Shown here: one piece after another, positions 54,974 through 64,000 of the stretch
Position numbering within the stretch: the stretch's first letter is position 1
How the letters are laid out: each line of letters opens with the position of its first letter
Assembly: GCA_947494995.1 (NCBI GenBank)
Contig: CANLWY010000003.1
Span: 1-64,000, forward strand
Source of the DNA: an uncultured Campylobacterales bacterium
GTDB taxonomy: Bacteria > Campylobacterota > Campylobacteria > Campylobacterales > Arcobacteraceae
DNA: 64,000 nucleotides
Reading direction: 5' to 3'
Notes under the pieces: generated by a model
The model's database searches: none
The model's input: only the letters and a program-made list of their open reading frames with translations
Told to the model about the DNA's origin: nothing
Position numbers and translations under genes: made by a program

Positions 54974-55381
54974 ATGAAATACATATTTGTTTTTTTATTT
55001 TTACTTGTTTCATTAAATGCAAGTTCAAATAAATTTATTGAAAAAATGGCTTATGAAACAAACTATTTAGTAGCTTTAGAAAAAGCAAAAAAAGAGAATA
55101 AACAATTAATGATGGTAGGAAGTACAAAAAGCTGTCCTTGGTGTAGAAAAATGGAAAGGCAAACTTTAAGTAAAAATAATATTGCAAATTTTATTAAAGA
55201 GAATTTTATTGCATTATCTGTTGATCAAGAATTAAAAAACTATCCAGCAAAATATGAGATAAAAGTAGTTCCAAGTATCTTTTTTATTAATCCAAAAGAT
55301 GAGACAGTTATTTTAAAAGTCTTAGGTTATAAAAGTAAAAAAGAGTTCAAAAAAATTTTAGATAAGGTTAGTCTAAAATGA
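54974..55381 (+). CDS. Periplasmic thioredoxin-like protein (CPWC)
   Basis: 135 residues with a signal peptide (MKYIFVFLFLLVSLNASS) and a thioredoxin fold of the DUF255/thioredoxin_7 type: the active site is STKSCPWCRKMERQTL, and the cis-proline segment is VVPSIFFINPKD. Likely reduces or isomerises periplasmic disulfides. It follows ygiQ-like gene by nine bases and overlaps the next gene by four (ATGA), so those two are coupled. Confidence 0.88.
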   Translation: MKYIFVFLFLLVSLNASSNKFIEKMAYETNYLVALEKAKKENKQLMMVGSTKSCPWCRKMERQTLSKNNIANFIKENFIALSVDQELKNYPAKYEIKVVPSIFFINPKDETVILKVLGYKSKKEFKKILDKVSLK

Positions 55382-55818
55382 AAAAGCTAATACTATTACT
55401 TTTATCTTCAATATATCTTTTTGCAGTAACTCCTTTTTCTTTAGAGAATGTAAAAGAGTTAAATGTAAAAGTTTTAAATAAAAAAGAGATTATCTCAAAA
55501 GAGCTTGAAACTAGAATAGAGAAAAAGATAGAAGAAGAGCTTAAAAAACTTGGAATAAAAACTCAAACAGAAGATTATATTAACTTTACAATAACTATTA
55601 ATATTGATAAAATTAAAGATATAGATTTTGTAAGAACAGCTATTTCAATTAGTGAAGATGTAACAGCTTTAAGAGATAAAGAGTTAGTAAAGATGGCAAT
55701 CACATATAAAAAAGGTGATAGTTTTAAAGCTGAGAATATAGAAGAAGATATTTATGAGTCAATAGTTGAATATTTATTTGAAGATTTTGAAGAACAATAT
55801 AAAGAAGAGAATGAATAA
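55378..55818 (+). CDS. Hypothetical secreted protein
   Basis: 146 residues: a signal peptide (MKKLILLLLSSIYLFA), then a charged helical and strand-rich domain (LETRIEKKIEEELKKLGI, then NFTITINIDKIKDIDFVRTA), and an acidic tail. Cysteine-free in the mature part, so it is not an obvious redox partner of the upstream thioredoxin-like protein, although the four-base overlap implies coupled translation. Family not recognised. Confidence 0.75.
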   Translation: MKKLILLLLSSIYLFAVTPFSLENVKELNVKVLNKKEIISKELETRIEKKIEEELKKLGIKTQTEDYINFTITINIDKIKDIDFVRTAISISEDVTALRDKELVKMAITYKKGDSFKAENIEEDIYESIVEYLFEDFEEQYKEENE

Positions 55819-55860
55819 AAGTTTTACAGTTACTTATATAATTGTCTCATCAGAACTATA

Positions 55861-55894
55861 GAGAGATTTAGATAAAATCTCTCTCTTTTTTTTT
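55861..55894 (+). terminator. Rho-independent terminator before adk
   Basis: GAGAGATTT (55861-55869), loop AGATA plus one base, AAATCTCTC (55875-55883), then a run of nine Ts (55886-55894). It ends the ygiQ-thioredoxin-hypothetical transcript. Confidence 0.88.
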
Positions 55895-55922
55895 AAAGTA
55901 AAAGTAAATAAGGAAACTTAAA

Positions 55923-56492
55923 ATGAAAAAACTTTTTTTAATCATTGGAGCCCCAGGTTCTGGAAAAACTACTGATGCAGAATTAATTGCAGAAAGACAT
56001 AAAACAATTACACACTATTCAACAGGTGATATGTTAAGAGCAGAAATTGCAAGTGGTTCTCAAAGAGGTGTAGTTATTGACTCTTATGTTTCTAAAGGGA
56101 ATATTGTACCTATTGAGATTGTTATTGAAACAATTGTTGGTGCAATAAAAAAAGCTCCTACAGATGTTGTTATTATTGATGGATATCCAAGATCAATAGA
56201 ACAAATGACTGAATTAGATAAATATTTGAATAATGATGATGAAGTAAGATTGATAAATACTATTGAAGTTGAAGTTTCTGAGGAAGTTGCACGTGAGAGA
56301 GTACTAGGACGGGCAAGAGGAACTGATGATAATGTCGAAGTGTTTAATAATAGAATGAAAGTTTATACTGAACCATTAAAACAAATTCAAGAGTTTTATA
56401 CCAATAAAGAGCTTCTTAAAAAAATTAATGGAGAAAGAACAATTACAGAAATAGTTTCTGAAATGGATGAATTTATAAAATCTAGAGTCTAA
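55923..56492 (+). CDS. adk: Adenylate kinase
   Basis: ATP + AMP to 2 ADP. P-loop [18 protein letters not shown] at the N-terminus, the AMP-binding [15 protein letters not shown] and [12 protein letters not shown]. At 189 residues it is the short-lid form without a zinc finger: the LID reads [20 protein letters not shown] precedes the ATG. Confidence 0.96.
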   Translation: MKKLFLIIGAPGSGKTTDAELIAERHKTITHYSTGDMLRAEIASGSQRGVVIDSYVSKGNIVPIEIVIETIVGAIKKAPTDVVIIDGYPRSIEQMTELDKYLNNDDEVRLINTIEVEVSEEVARERVLGRARGTDDNVEVFNNRMKVYTEPLKQIQEFYTNKELLKKINGERTITEIVSEMDEFIKSRV

Positions 56493-56503
56493 ATTGTTAA
56501 TAA

Positions 56504-56543
56504 AATAAAAAGCGGATATTATTGTAGATATCTACTTTTTATT
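56504..56543 (+). terminator. Hairpin after adk
   Basis: AATAAAAAG (56504-56512) with CTTTTTATT (56535-56543), a CG/TA internal loop, then GATAT (56515-56519) with ATATC (56528-56532) and an eight-base loop. The T tract is within the descending arm, as in many AT-rich terminators. Confidence 0.6.
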
Positions 56544-56568
56544 AAACCTTATATCCTTAAAATAAAGC

Positions 56569-56598
56569 AAATAAATAACCATTAATGATTATTTATTT
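56569..56598. repeat. 30-base inverted repeat upstream of NIT-domain chemoreceptor
   Basis: AAATAAATAA, then CCATTAATGA, then TTATTTATTT; the centre CATTAATG is itself palindromic. It lies about 170 bases upstream of the chemoreceptor ATG in a 274-base intergenic region. No other gene or RNA is seen there. Confidence 0.5.
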
Positions 56599-56766
56599 AT
56601 TACTTAATGAAACAATTAGTGTTTTTCTTAGAGAAATAATATAGAGTTTCTATATCTACGTTGACAAAACTCCTTAAAATATAATAGTATTTAAAAAATC
56701 AGATATTAAATATATATTCATTAACTAAAATAATTTTTTAGTAAAACTTATTCAAAAGGATTAGAT

Positions 56767-59340
56767 ATGTTAAAAAAACTATCAATTAAATCAAAATTAA
56801 TAATGCTTGTAGTTTTTCCTACAATAATTATTGTTCTAGTTGCATTTAGATCCATTAATTCTGATTTAAATGATATTAATAAACTTTCTGATTTAAAAGT
56901 TGGAGTAACACTCTCTACCAAAATTTCTGCACTAGTCCATGAAACACAAAAAGAAAGAGGCATGACAGCAGGATATTTAGGAAGTAAAGGTAAAAAATTT
57001 GCTGATACTCTTCCTTCTCAAAGAGCATTAACCAATAGTAGATTAAAAGATTTGAAAAGTTTTCTATCTTTAAATAAAATAGAATCAATTAGTTCTGAAA
57101 TGTACAATTCTTTATCAGTTGCAATGCAAGATATTTCAAAAATAGAGAGTATAAGAAAACAAGTTACAGCTTTAAATATTACTACACCTAAGGCTATTGG
57201 TTTCTATACAAATATGAATACAAAGTATTTAGATGTTGTAATAGAAATCTCTAAAATTTCTATAAATCCTACAGTTACAAAACAGTTAGTTGCTTATTCA
57301 AATTTTTTATTAAGTAAAGAAAGAGCAGGTATTGAAAGAGCTGTTGGAACAAATACTTTAGCAAGAGATAATTTTGCTAGTGGAATGAAGATTAAACTTA
57401 ATAATTTAATCGCTGCACAAAACTCTTTTATGAACAATTTCTTAAAGTATTCTTCAAAAGATGCAGAAGCATTTTATAAAAAGACTTTAGTAGGCAAACA
57501 CGTTGATGAGGTAAATAAAATTAGAGATACTTTACTTTTCTCAACTTATAAACATGCCATTGTATCTGATATGAAAGAAATAGTAGGATATGGAGGCTTA
57601 ATACATAATTTTAAAAACTATGTAATAAGAGGAAAAGAGAAACACTCAAAAAAAGTAGAAACTTTATATCAAGATTTACTGAATAAAACTAAAGAGTATA
57701 GATCATTAGACGGGGTAACTCAAGAAGAACTTTCTTTATTGAATGATGTAGAAAAAGCTTTTTCTGCTTATCATAATGGCTTGCCAAAAGTTGTAAAGGC
57801 AGTTGAAGAGAATTTGACAGTTAAAGAACTAGATAAGCTTGTAAAAGTTAGTGATGGACCTGCTGTAAAAGCATTAAACAAATTAAATAATAGTTTATTT
57901 AGTGTAGAGTCAACTTATTGGTTTCAAACTATTACTAAAAAGATTAATTTACTTAAAAAGATAGATGATTATCTTGCTGAAGAGTTATTAATAACTATTA
58001 ATGAGCAATATAATACTTCAAATAGTAACTTTTATTTAGTTTTAGGATTAACAGTATTTGTTATTGTTTCACTTGTTTTATTTTCATTTATTATATTAAG
58101 AGGGATTACTCATTCATTAAAAGAGTTTAATGATGGACTATTAAATTTCTTTAAATATGTAAATAAAGAGAAAGATGAGGCTATTTTACTTAAAGATAAT
58201 GGTGGCGAAATAGGTGAAATGGCAAAAATTGTTAATAATAATATTGAAAAAGTAAAAGTAGGGGTTGAAGAGGAAAAAATTGTAATTGCTAAAACAATTG
58301 AAGTGTTAAAAGATTTTGAAGAGGGTGATTTATCAAAAAGGGTAAATTTAGATGTTTCTGATAAAGCTTTAAATGAATTGACATCTCTTCTTGATACAAT
58401 GGGAGATAATTTAGAAAGAAACATTCAAAATGTTTTAAAAGTCTTAGAAGAATATTCATCTTATAATTATTTAAATAAAGTTGATACTAGTTCATTAAAA
58501 GCACATTTAAGTAGATTAGGAACAGGAGTAAACAATCTTGGAGATGCTGTTACTGAAATGCTAGTTGACAATAAAAAAACGGGATTGACATTAGATTCCT
58601 CTTCAGATGTATTATTGTCAAATGTTAAAACTGTAAATGAATCTGCAAATCATGCAGCTGCATCATTAGAAGAGACTTCTGCTGCGCTTGAAGAGATTAC
58701 AAGTACAATTGTAAGTAACAATGAATCTATTAATTTAATGTCAAATTATGCAAAAGAATTAAATAGTAAAACATCGTTTGGGCAAGAACAAGCAAATAAA
58801 ACTATGCTTTCAATGGATGAAATAAACGAAGAAGTTTCGTTAATTAATGAATCAATTTCAGTAATTGATCAAATTGCTTTCCAGACAAATATATTATCAT
58901 TAAATGCAGCAGTGGAAGCTGCAACCGCAGGAGAAGCAGGAAAAGGGTTTGCAGTTGTTGCACAAGAGGTAAGAAACCTTGCATCAAGATCAGCAGAAGC
59001 AGCAAAAGAGATTAAAGATATTGTTGAGTCTGCAAATGAAAAAGCTTCTGATGGTAAACATATTGCGGAAAATATGATAAAAGGTTATAACGAGTTAAAT
59101 GAAAATATTGTAAAAACAATAGAGCTTATTAGTGGAGTTGAAACTTCATCAAGGGAGCAACAAGCGGGGATTCAACAAATAAATGATTCTGTTGCAAGTC
59201 AGGATAAACAGACTCAAAATATTGCAAATGCAGTTAGTGAAACTTATGATATTGCAATAAGTAACTCAGATATCTCTAAGAAAATTGTTCAAAATGCAGA
59301 TTCTAAAGAGTTTAGAGGTAAAAATGAGATTCATAAATAA
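56767..59340 (+). CDS. Methyl-accepting chemotaxis protein with NIT (nitrate/nitrite) sensor domain
   Basis: 857 residues. Transmembrane helix 1 is at about 12-28; helix 2 at about 421-444. The periplasmic domain between them begins with [20 protein letters not shown], the signature of NIT domains that sense nitrate, nitrite or related ligands, and continues with a helical bundle ([20 protein letters not shown]). A HAMP and linker follow, then the signalling domain with [20 protein letters not shown], near-identical to that in the first chemoreceptor. No terminal CheB/CheR pentapeptide is seen. AAAAGGA precedes the ATG. Confidence 0.92.
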   Translation: MLKKLSIKSKLIMLVVFPTIIIVLVAFRSINSDLNDINKLSDLKVGVTLSTKISALVHETQKERGMTAGYLGSKGKKFADTLPSQRALTNSRLKDLKSFLSLNKIESISSEMYNSLSVAMQDISKIESIRKQVTALNITTPKAIGFYTNMNTKYLDVVIEISKISINPTVTKQLVAYSNFLLSKERAGIERAVGTNTLARDNFASGMKIKLNNLIAAQNSFMNNFLKYSSKDAEAFYKKTLVGKHVDEVNKIRDTLLFSTYKHAIVSDMKEIVGYGGLIHNFKNYVIRGKEKHSKKVETLYQDLLNKTKEYRSLDGVTQEELSLLNDVEKAFSAYHNGLPKVVKAVEENLTVKELDKLVKVSDGPAVKALNKLNNSLFSVESTYWFQTITKKINLLKKIDDYLAEELLITINEQYNTSNSNFYLVLGLTVFVIVSLVLFSFIILRGITHSLKEFNDGLLNFFKYVNKEKDEAILLKDNGGEIGEMAKIVNNNIEKVKVGVEEEKIVIAKTIEVLKDFEEGDLSKRVNLDVSDKALNELTSLLDTMGDNLERNIQNVLKVLEEYSSYNYLNKVDTSSLKAHLSRLGTGVNNLGDAVTEMLVDNKKTGLTLDSSSDVLLSNVKTVNESANHAAASLEETSAALEEITSTIVSNNESINLMSNYAKELNSKTSFGQEQANKTMLSMDEINEEVSLINESISVIDQIAFQTNILSLNAAVEAATAGEAGKGFAVVAQEVRNLASRSAEAAKEIKDIVESANEKASDGKHIAENMIKGYNELNENIVKTIELISGVETSSREQQAGIQQINDSVASQDKQTQNIANAVSETYDIAISNSDISKKIVQNADSKEFRGKNEIHK

Positions 59341-59347
59341 GTAAAAC

Positions 59348-59374
59348 AAAGGGCTCTTCTTAGAGCCTTTTAAG
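59348..59374. terminator. Bidirectional terminator between chemoreceptor and Sel1 gene
   Basis: AAAGGGCTC (59348-59356), loop TTCTTA, GAGCCTTTT (59363-59371), one G-U pair. It separates two convergent genes; the stop codon of the Sel1-repeat gene overlaps it. Confidence 0.8.
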
Positions 59375-60032
59375 GTTTTGTATAAAAATTAAACTTCCAA
59401 CCTTTGTCTTTATCATATTTACTTAAATTAAAATCATTCCAGACTTTTTTGCATCTTTTATTTCCAAGTTCTAAACCTTTTTTTGCAAATTGATTAGCTC
59501 TTCCAAAGTTTGGAAAGACTCCTTTCCCACTAGCATACATAAGAGCTAAGTTACATTGCGCATCAATATAATCTTGTTTAGAGGCTCTTTCAAAATATTT
59601 AACAGCCATTTTGTAATCTTTTTCTACAACAATACCATTTACTAAAAATTGACCTATTATATTTTGAGATGGTGCATAACCAGCATTTGCTGATTTTATA
59701 AAAGTATTGTAAGCCTCTGTCAAGTTATAATAAGGTGATTTTTTAGATAAATATAACTTCCCTAAATAGAAAGATGATTTATGATGGTTTAGAGAACTTG
59801 CTTTTTTTAACAGTTCATAGGATTTTGTAAGGTTCTTCTGAATATATTTACCACTTGAATAGATTTGTGCAAGTCTTAACATAGAATCTACATCATTTTG
59901 TTTAGATAGAGTTTTGTACATACTTAGAGCCTTCATTACTCCATAATTCTCTTCTATCTCTTTTGCATCCTTATAAGTCATTGCATTTAAAGAACTAATT
60001 AGTATACTTGATGCAATGATTTTTTTTATCAT
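59370..60032 (-). CDS. Secreted Sel1-repeat (TPR-like) protein
   Basis: 220 residues: signal peptide ([19 protein letters not shown]), then four or five Sel1-like helical repeats of about 36 residues (for example [20 protein letters not shown] and [20 protein letters not shown] and [20 protein letters not shown]). Such proteins scaffold protein contacts in the periplasm. It overlaps the alr stop by four bases and so is coupled to it, but no functional link is known. Confidence 0.85.
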   Translation of the reverse strand: MIKKIIASSILISSLNAMTYKDAKEIEENYGVMKALSMYKTLSKQNDVDSMLRLAQIYSSGKYIQKNLTKSYELLKKASSLNHHKSSFYLGKLYLSKKSPYYNLTEAYNTFIKSANAGYAPSQNIIGQFLVNGIVVEKDYKMAVKYFERASKQDYIDAQCNLALMYASGKGVFPNFGRANQFAKKGLELGNKRCKKVWNDFNLSKYDKDKGWKFNFYTKP

Positions 60033-61051
60033 TTTATCTCTTTTTTAATAGTAGGAAGTAGGGTTGTTGTTATTTCATAGCTAATTGTATTGTGGATTTT
60101 TGCAAGTTTTTTAACATCATTAAAGATACAAACTTCATCATCTTCACAATCTATAGAGATATTATCCATTGAAACTCTTCCTAAAATTTCATATCCTTTT
60201 GGTGTTGTATATTTTGTTTCTCCGTTAAGTCTTAAAAAGCCATCTCCATATCCAACATCATATGTTGAAACTTTCATATCTTTTTTTGCTAAATATTTTC
60301 CACCATAGCCAACTTTTTGATTTTTTTTAATAGTTCGGGTTGAAATTTTACTAGCCCAAAGTGACATTACAGGTTTTAATTTTGGATTATCAAAAATGGT
60401 ATTTGTTTCAAGATACCCGTACTGTGCAATACCAACTCTTACTAGGTCTTCATCAAAATTCTTAAATCTAAATAAAGCAGACGAGTTAGCAGAATGAAAC
60501 TTAGGAATAGGTAAAAAAAGTTTTTCACATATTCCCATCACCTCTTTTTTTACTTGATTAAATAATGCTCTTTGCCAAAAGAAATCACATGTGAGTTCAT
60601 CAGCACTTTTATAGTGTGTTAGAACACCTGTAAGATTTAGTTTTTTTTCGTAGATACCATGAATAGCCTCTTCTAGCTCTTTTAAGCTAACTCCATTTCT
60701 ATGCATTCCTGTATCCACTTTTAGCTGAACATTCGTATTCTTGGGTAACTTTGCTATATCATCTAAACTGTTAATAACAATGTGAAAAGAATGTGAATAA
60801 CTCTTTTTTTTACTATCAGCTAGAATTAAGATTTGATCAAAAAATGTCTCAATGAGCTTTGCTTCCGCTACTGTCCTTACTACAGCATTTTTTATTCCAA
60901 ACTCTTTTGCCATACTAGAAATCTCTACTAATCCATGACCATATGCATTATCTTTTAATACAACTGCAACTTTTTCAATTGAACCTGCTTGTTCTGATAT
61001 GATTTTTAGATTGTGAAAATAATTAGATTTGTTTAAAATAATTTTTGCCAA
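60029..61051 (-). CDS. alr: Alanine racemase
   Basis: PLP enzyme making D-Ala for ddl and murF in this window. The PLP lysine lies in [16 protein letters not shown] (usual form VVKANAYGHG, with Asp for Ala here). The second-subunit tyrosine region is [12 protein letters not shown]. 340 residues, slightly short but complete. The reading frame ends at the start of the Sel1 gene. Confidence 0.94.
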   Translation of the reverse strand: MAKIILNKSNYFHNLKIISEQAGSIEKVAVVLKDNAYGHGLVEISSMAKEFGIKNAVVRTVAEAKLIETFFDQILILADSKKKSYSHSFHIVINSLDDIAKLPKNTNVQLKVDTGMHRNGVSLKELEEAIHGIYEKKLNLTGVLTHYKSADELTCDFFWQRALFNQVKKEVMGICEKLFLPIPKFHSANSSALFRFKNFDEDLVRVGIAQYGYLETNTIFDNPKLKPVMSLWASKISTRTIKKNQKVGYGGKYLAKKDMKVSTYDVGYGDGFLRLNGETKYTTPKGYEILGRVSMDNISIDCEDDEVCIFNDVKKLAKIHNTISYEITTTLLPTIKKEIK

Positions 61052-61056
61052 AGAGT

Positions 61057-62886
61057 TTAGCCTTCTAAATTTTTAAAATATTCGAATAGAAGAATAGCAT
61101 CTTTTTCGTTTAGAACATCTTTTAATTCTTCTTTTTTTGCATTTTTAATATTTTCAAAAGAGCCAAAATAGAGTAGAAGTTTTTTTACTTTTGCTTCACC
61201 TATTCCTTTTATTTGAAGAAGTGAGATTTTTGTATCTTCTTTTCTTTTTTGTTTTTTATGAAATGTAATTGCAAATCTATGTGCTTCATCTCTTAGTCTT
61301 TGAATAAATTGTAGTCGTTTATCTGTAGGAAGAAGTTCAACTCTTTGAATAGTTTCTTCTTTTTCATAAAAAATGATATCTTTGGCACTACCTTTAGCTC
61401 TATGGGCTTTAAAATCAAGTTTCTCTTTAGCAATAGCAATAATGTCTAAGTTTACCCCAGAAGAGTTTCTAATATCAATGGCAAGTTTTAAAAGTGTCTC
61501 TCCCCCATCAATAACCCAAACATCTGGAGCAGGGTTTTTTTCAAAACTCTCTACTCTTCTTATAAGAGTCTCTTTCATTTGTGCATACTCATCTTTTGCT
61601 TCAAGGTTATAGTGTCTAAAATCAGATTTAATAAATTTCTCTTCCCAAGTAACCATAGCACCAACAGTTGCTTGTCCCATCATATGTGAGTTATCAAAAC
61701 ATTCAAATCTATTTGGTGTTTTATCAAGGTTAAATAGATTTTTTATTTCATCATATATAGAGGTGGTTTTAATAGTAGAGAGTCTTAGTAGTTCATTACA
61801 GTTATTTAAAGCTACTTGTATTATCTCTTTTTTCTTTCCTCTTTTTGGGGTTGTAATAGAGATAGTTTTAGAAAATTTTTTCTTTATAAATTCTTCAATA
61901 TCTTTTTTATCTTCTATTTCACTTGATATTAAAATTTCATCTGGAAGAACAGGAATGTCATTATCATAGTAGTTTATTATTGCTCTTTTGAAAGCTTCAT
62001 TTATATCAATAGTTATAACATCTGCATTTGGTTTTATATAGTCATGGTTACTCGATGCAAGTTTTCCATCTCTAAAAAACATTCTTACAAGAACAGCTTT
62101 ATTCTCTTTAGTCTCTATAGCAAATAAATCCAAGTTTTCATTTGTTGCTAAATCCATACCTGTTTGAATTTGAGATTTTTCTATTGTTTTTATTCTATCT
62201 CTTAATTTCATTGCCTCTTCAAATCTAAAATCTATACTATATTCTTCCATTTTAGATGTGAGTTTTGAGATTAGTTTGTTTTTATTATATATATAAGCTA
62301 ATGCTTCATCAATAAGTTTTGAATAGTCTTCTTTTGTAATTTTCCCTTCGCAAGGTGCATGGCATTTTTTAATTTGATAAAAAAGACAAGCCTCTTTTCC
62401 TTTTATACAAGATTTTTTTTGTACTAGTGGAACAATCTCATAAATTGAATCAAGAATATCTCTTGCTCCTGTAGAATAGGGACCAAAATATTTTATATTT
62501 TTCTCTTTTAATACTCGTCTAGTGATTTCAAGTCTAGGAAAATCTTCATCATGGTTTATATAGATATATGGATATGTTTTATCATCACGAAGAAGAATAT
62601 TATATTTAGGTTTAAGTTGTTTTATTAGAGAGTTTTCTAAGATTAATGCATCATGTTCATTTGGTACAACTATCCATTCACAGCTTACAACTTCACTAAC
62701 CATTTTATAAATTCTAGGACCTAATTTATCAGAAGGTTGTAGTTTAGGAGTAAATTTAAAGTAGGATTTAACTCTATTTTTTAAAACTTTTGCTTTTCCA
62801 ATATATAGTAATTTTCCATTTTTATCAAAGTATTGGTAAACACCAGCTTCATTAGGTAGTTGTTGTAGTTTTTCTTCCAAGTTCAT
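61057..62886 (-). CDS. uvrC: Excinuclease ABC subunit UvrC
   Basis: Makes both incisions in nucleotide excision repair. The 609 residues show the GIY-YIG domain (AGVYQYF...[14 protein letters not shown]) for the 3' cut, a UVR motif near residue 205 ([18 protein letters not shown]) for UvrB, the RNase H-like domain ([16 protein letters not shown] and [10 protein letters not shown]) for the 5' cut, and a C-terminal helix-hairpin-helix ([16 protein letters not shown]). It is five bases upstream of alr, same strand. Confidence 0.96.
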   Translation of the reverse strand: MNLEEKLQQLPNEAGVYQYFDKNGKLLYIGKAKVLKNRVKSYFKFTPKLQPSDKLGPRIYKMVSEVVSCEWIVVPNEHDALILENSLIKQLKPKYNILLRDDKTYPYIYINHDEDFPRLEITRRVLKEKNIKYFGPYSTGARDILDSIYEIVPLVQKKSCIKGKEACLFYQIKKCHAPCEGKITKEDYSKLIDEALAYIYNKNKLISKLTSKMEEYSIDFRFEEAMKLRDRIKTIEKSQIQTGMDLATNENLDLFAIETKENKAVLVRMFFRDGKLASSNHDYIKPNADVITIDINEAFKRAIINYYDNDIPVLPDEILISSEIEDKKDIEEFIKKKFSKTISITTPKRGKKKEIIQVALNNCNELLRLSTIKTTSIYDEIKNLFNLDKTPNRFECFDNSHMMGQATVGAMVTWEEKFIKSDFRHYNLEAKDEYAQMKETLIRRVESFEKNPAPDVWVIDGGETLLKLAIDIRNSSGVNLDIIAIAKEKLDFKAHRAKGSAKDIIFYEKEETIQRVELLPTDKRLQFIQRLRDEAHRFAITFHKKQKRKEDTKISLLQIKGIGEAKVKKLLLYFGSFENIKNAKKEELKDVLNEKDAILLFEYFKNLEG

Positions 62887-62945
62887 TTTGCAATGATATT
62901 TAAAAAAGGTTTTGATATAGTTTAAAAATTTTTTTAAGGAAATGG

Positions 62946-63632
62946 ATGCCAGGACGTTTAGCTATTTTTGATGATAAGTCTTTTAAGGAAGATACTTTAG
63001 AACTTATAAAAAATGATATGGTTCAATCTTTAAATATTAAATATAATATTCCTCCAACACTTCCAATCCCTGCACTTTTGAATAATGGTAATTATCTTTA
63101 TACTCATTTTGGATATTTACCTTCTTGGGCAAAAGATAAAAGCTCAATGAATATAAATGCAAGAAGTGAATCTATATTTGAGAAGATTACATTTAGAGAG
63201 TCTTACAAATTTAGACGTTGTATTATTCCTATAAATGGTTTTTATGAATGGGAAGTAGAAGACAAAGAAAAGATACCATATTTTGTAAAAGATATTAAGA
63301 ACGAATATTTAGCACTTGCAGGTATTTGGGATGAATGGTTTGATAGTGAATTAAATATGAATATAGTTACAGTTGCACTCATAACTTGTGATGCAAACGA
63401 GAAGTTAGGAAAAATACATCATCGTATGCCTGTGGTTTTAGAGAAACAAGATTTTGCCACTTGGCTTTATGGTGAGAATTTGAAGGATGTAAATAGTTTA
63501 TTTCAAATATACCCAAGTGAAAAGTTAGATATTTATGAAGTTACTGATGAGGTAAATAAGGTTTTATTTGATGAGAGAAAAGCAATTGAAAAAGTTGAGA
63601 AGAAGGACTTAGGACAGTTGTCTTTGTTTTAA
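62946..63632 (+). CDS. SRAP-domain protein (YedK/HMCES-like) without Cys2
   Basis: 228 residues. SRAP proteins bind abasic sites in single-stranded DNA through the N-terminal Cys2 of MCGR; here the start reads MPGRLAIF, with Pro2 instead. The other active-site elements are kept: [14 protein letters not shown] and HHRMPVVL. The catalytic DNA-crosslinking residue is therefore missing while the fold is conserved. TAAGGA lies five bases before the ATG; a second upstream ATG is out of frame. Divergent from uvrC, a repair gene. Confidence 0.85.
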   Translation: MPGRLAIFDDKSFKEDTLELIKNDMVQSLNIKYNIPPTLPIPALLNNGNYLYTHFGYLPSWAKDKSSMNINARSESIFEKITFRESYKFRRCIIPINGFYEWEVEDKEKIPYFVKDIKNEYLALAGIWDEWFDSELNMNIVTVALITCDANEKLGKIHHRMPVVLEKQDFATWLYGENLKDVNSLFQIYPSEKLDIYEVTDEVNKVLFDERKAIEKVEKKDLGQLSLF

Positions 63633-64000
63633 AGTCCTAATAATCTTTTTATCTCTTTTTCTAACTCTTTAGGTTTTGTAATTGAACCATACCTTTCTAT
63701 AACTTTTCCATTTGGGTCAACTAAAAATTTTGTAAAGTTCCATTTAATACTCTGTGTTCCAGCAAATCCTCTTACTTCTTTTTTTAAATGTTTGTATAAA
63801 GGTATTGCATTTTCGCCATTTACATCAACTTTTTCAAACATATCAAAGTTTACACCATATGTTAAAGAACAAAACTCTTTAATCTCTTTATTTGTTCCAG
63901 GTTCTTGATTTGAAAATTGATTAGAAGGAAATCCTAAAATCATAAAGCCATCATCTTTATATTTATCATATAACTTTTCAAGTCCTTCATACTGTTTTGT
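63629..64000 (-). CDS. Glutathione peroxidase-like protein, C-terminal part (runs off window)
   Basis: The 124 visible residues start in frame at the window edge ([19 protein letters not shown]). [20 protein letters not shown] contains the conserved glutamine and asparagine region, and [20 protein letters not shown] the conserved tryptophan. The catalytic (seleno)cysteine segment lies beyond the window. It overlaps the SRAP gene end by four bases, convergent. Reduces peroxides using thiols. Confidence 0.9.
   Translation of the reverse strand, partial: TKQYEGLEKLYDKYKDDGFMILGFPSNQFSNQEPGTNKEIKEFCSLTYGVNFDMFEKVDVNGENAIPLYKHLKKEVRGFAGTQSIKWNFTKFLVDPNGKVIERYGSITKPKELEKEIKRLLGL

Noticed and set aside
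56661-56685. TTGACA and TATAAT as a promoter for the NIT chemoreceptor
   Set aside because: The spacing is only 13 bases, too short for sigma-70; the -10 box may be used alone.
1-64000. tRNA, rRNA, CRISPR arrays, IS elements, prophage
   Set aside because: I looked in the intergenic gaps for T-loop patterns, spaced repeats and transposase motifs and saw none; the genes are tightly packed.

Overview
The window is a compact, AT-rich chromosomal segment of a Campylobacterota bacterium, most likely from the Arcobacter group (family Arcobacteraceae). The placement rests on protein content: a RecO of the short epsilon type, a MurF with an N-terminal membrane domain, a ruvA-ddl-hydrolase-murF-HIT cluster, zinc-ribbon S14, an S10/spc operon without rpmD, and many chemoreceptors and c-di-GMP proteins. 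No species is claimed. I found no tRNA, rRNA, CRISPR array, insertion sequence or prophage. Almost all of the DNA is coding. The only gene-free stretch over 300 bases (about 35.76-36.39 kb) holds the relic of a Dam-family adenine methylase and the promoter/leader of the ribosomal operon.

Layout. 1-2.45 kb (minus): cvpA-lysS-glyA, the last cut by the window edge. 2.5-4.7 kb (minus): an orphan sensor histidine kinase. 4.9-16.4 kb (plus): ispG, dnaB, a type IV pilin-like gene, gmhB, apt, trpB, a DedA protein, pepA, hldA, an OmpR-type regulator, ychF and an HDOD protein. 16.4-19.4 kb (minus): an 800-residue protein ending in a degenerate GGDEF domain, and recO. 19.6-25.2 kb: ppnP, superoxide reductase, thiL, truD, a small CheZ-like protein and a heme-motif chemoreceptor. 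25.3-29.6 kb (plus): ruvA, ddl, hydrolase, murF, HIT protein. 29.6-35.8 kb: accessory metabolism and regulation (DadA-like oxidase, TetR with a DinB-like partner, def, RidA, an FAD protein, small unknowns). 36.4-47.0 kb (plus): the 23-gene S10-spc operon rpsJ to infA, closed by a strong terminator. 47.1-53.2 kb: a diguanylate cyclase, a small HTH gene divergent from a [4Fe-4S] uracil-DNA glycosylase, a lipoprotein, aspS and a degenerate ZnuA-like protein. 53.2-64 kb: YgiQ-type radical SAM protein, a thioredoxin-like protein, adk, a NIT-domain chemoreceptor, a Sel1 protein, alr, uvrC, an SRAP-domain protein and part of a glutathione peroxidase.

How the genes work together. Most are housekeeping: translation, wall precursors (ddl, murF, alr), LPS heptose (gmhB, hldA), DNA repair (recO, ruvA, uvrC, UDG, SRAP). 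A second layer is sensing: two chemoreceptors, a CheZ-like protein, a histidine kinase, a response regulator, one intact and one degenerate GGDEF protein, and an HDOD protein. A third is oxidative stress and detoxification (superoxide reductase, glutathione peroxidase, RidA, TetR/DinB).

The most unusual signals are: (1) three iteron-like repeats spaced exactly 42 bp apart between a small HTH gene and the uracil-DNA glycosylase; (2) a 118-residue CheZ-like protein with a DxxxQ motif and a FliM-like acidic tail; (3) an SRAP (HMCES/YedK) protein with proline in place of catalytic Cys2; (4) a ZnuA-like protein lacking two of the metal histidines; (5) the methylase relic; (6) a perfect 20-bp palindrome in the TetR/DinB divergent promoter; and (7) apparently leaderless ispG and thiL messages. 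All family calls come from reading motifs, without database searches.
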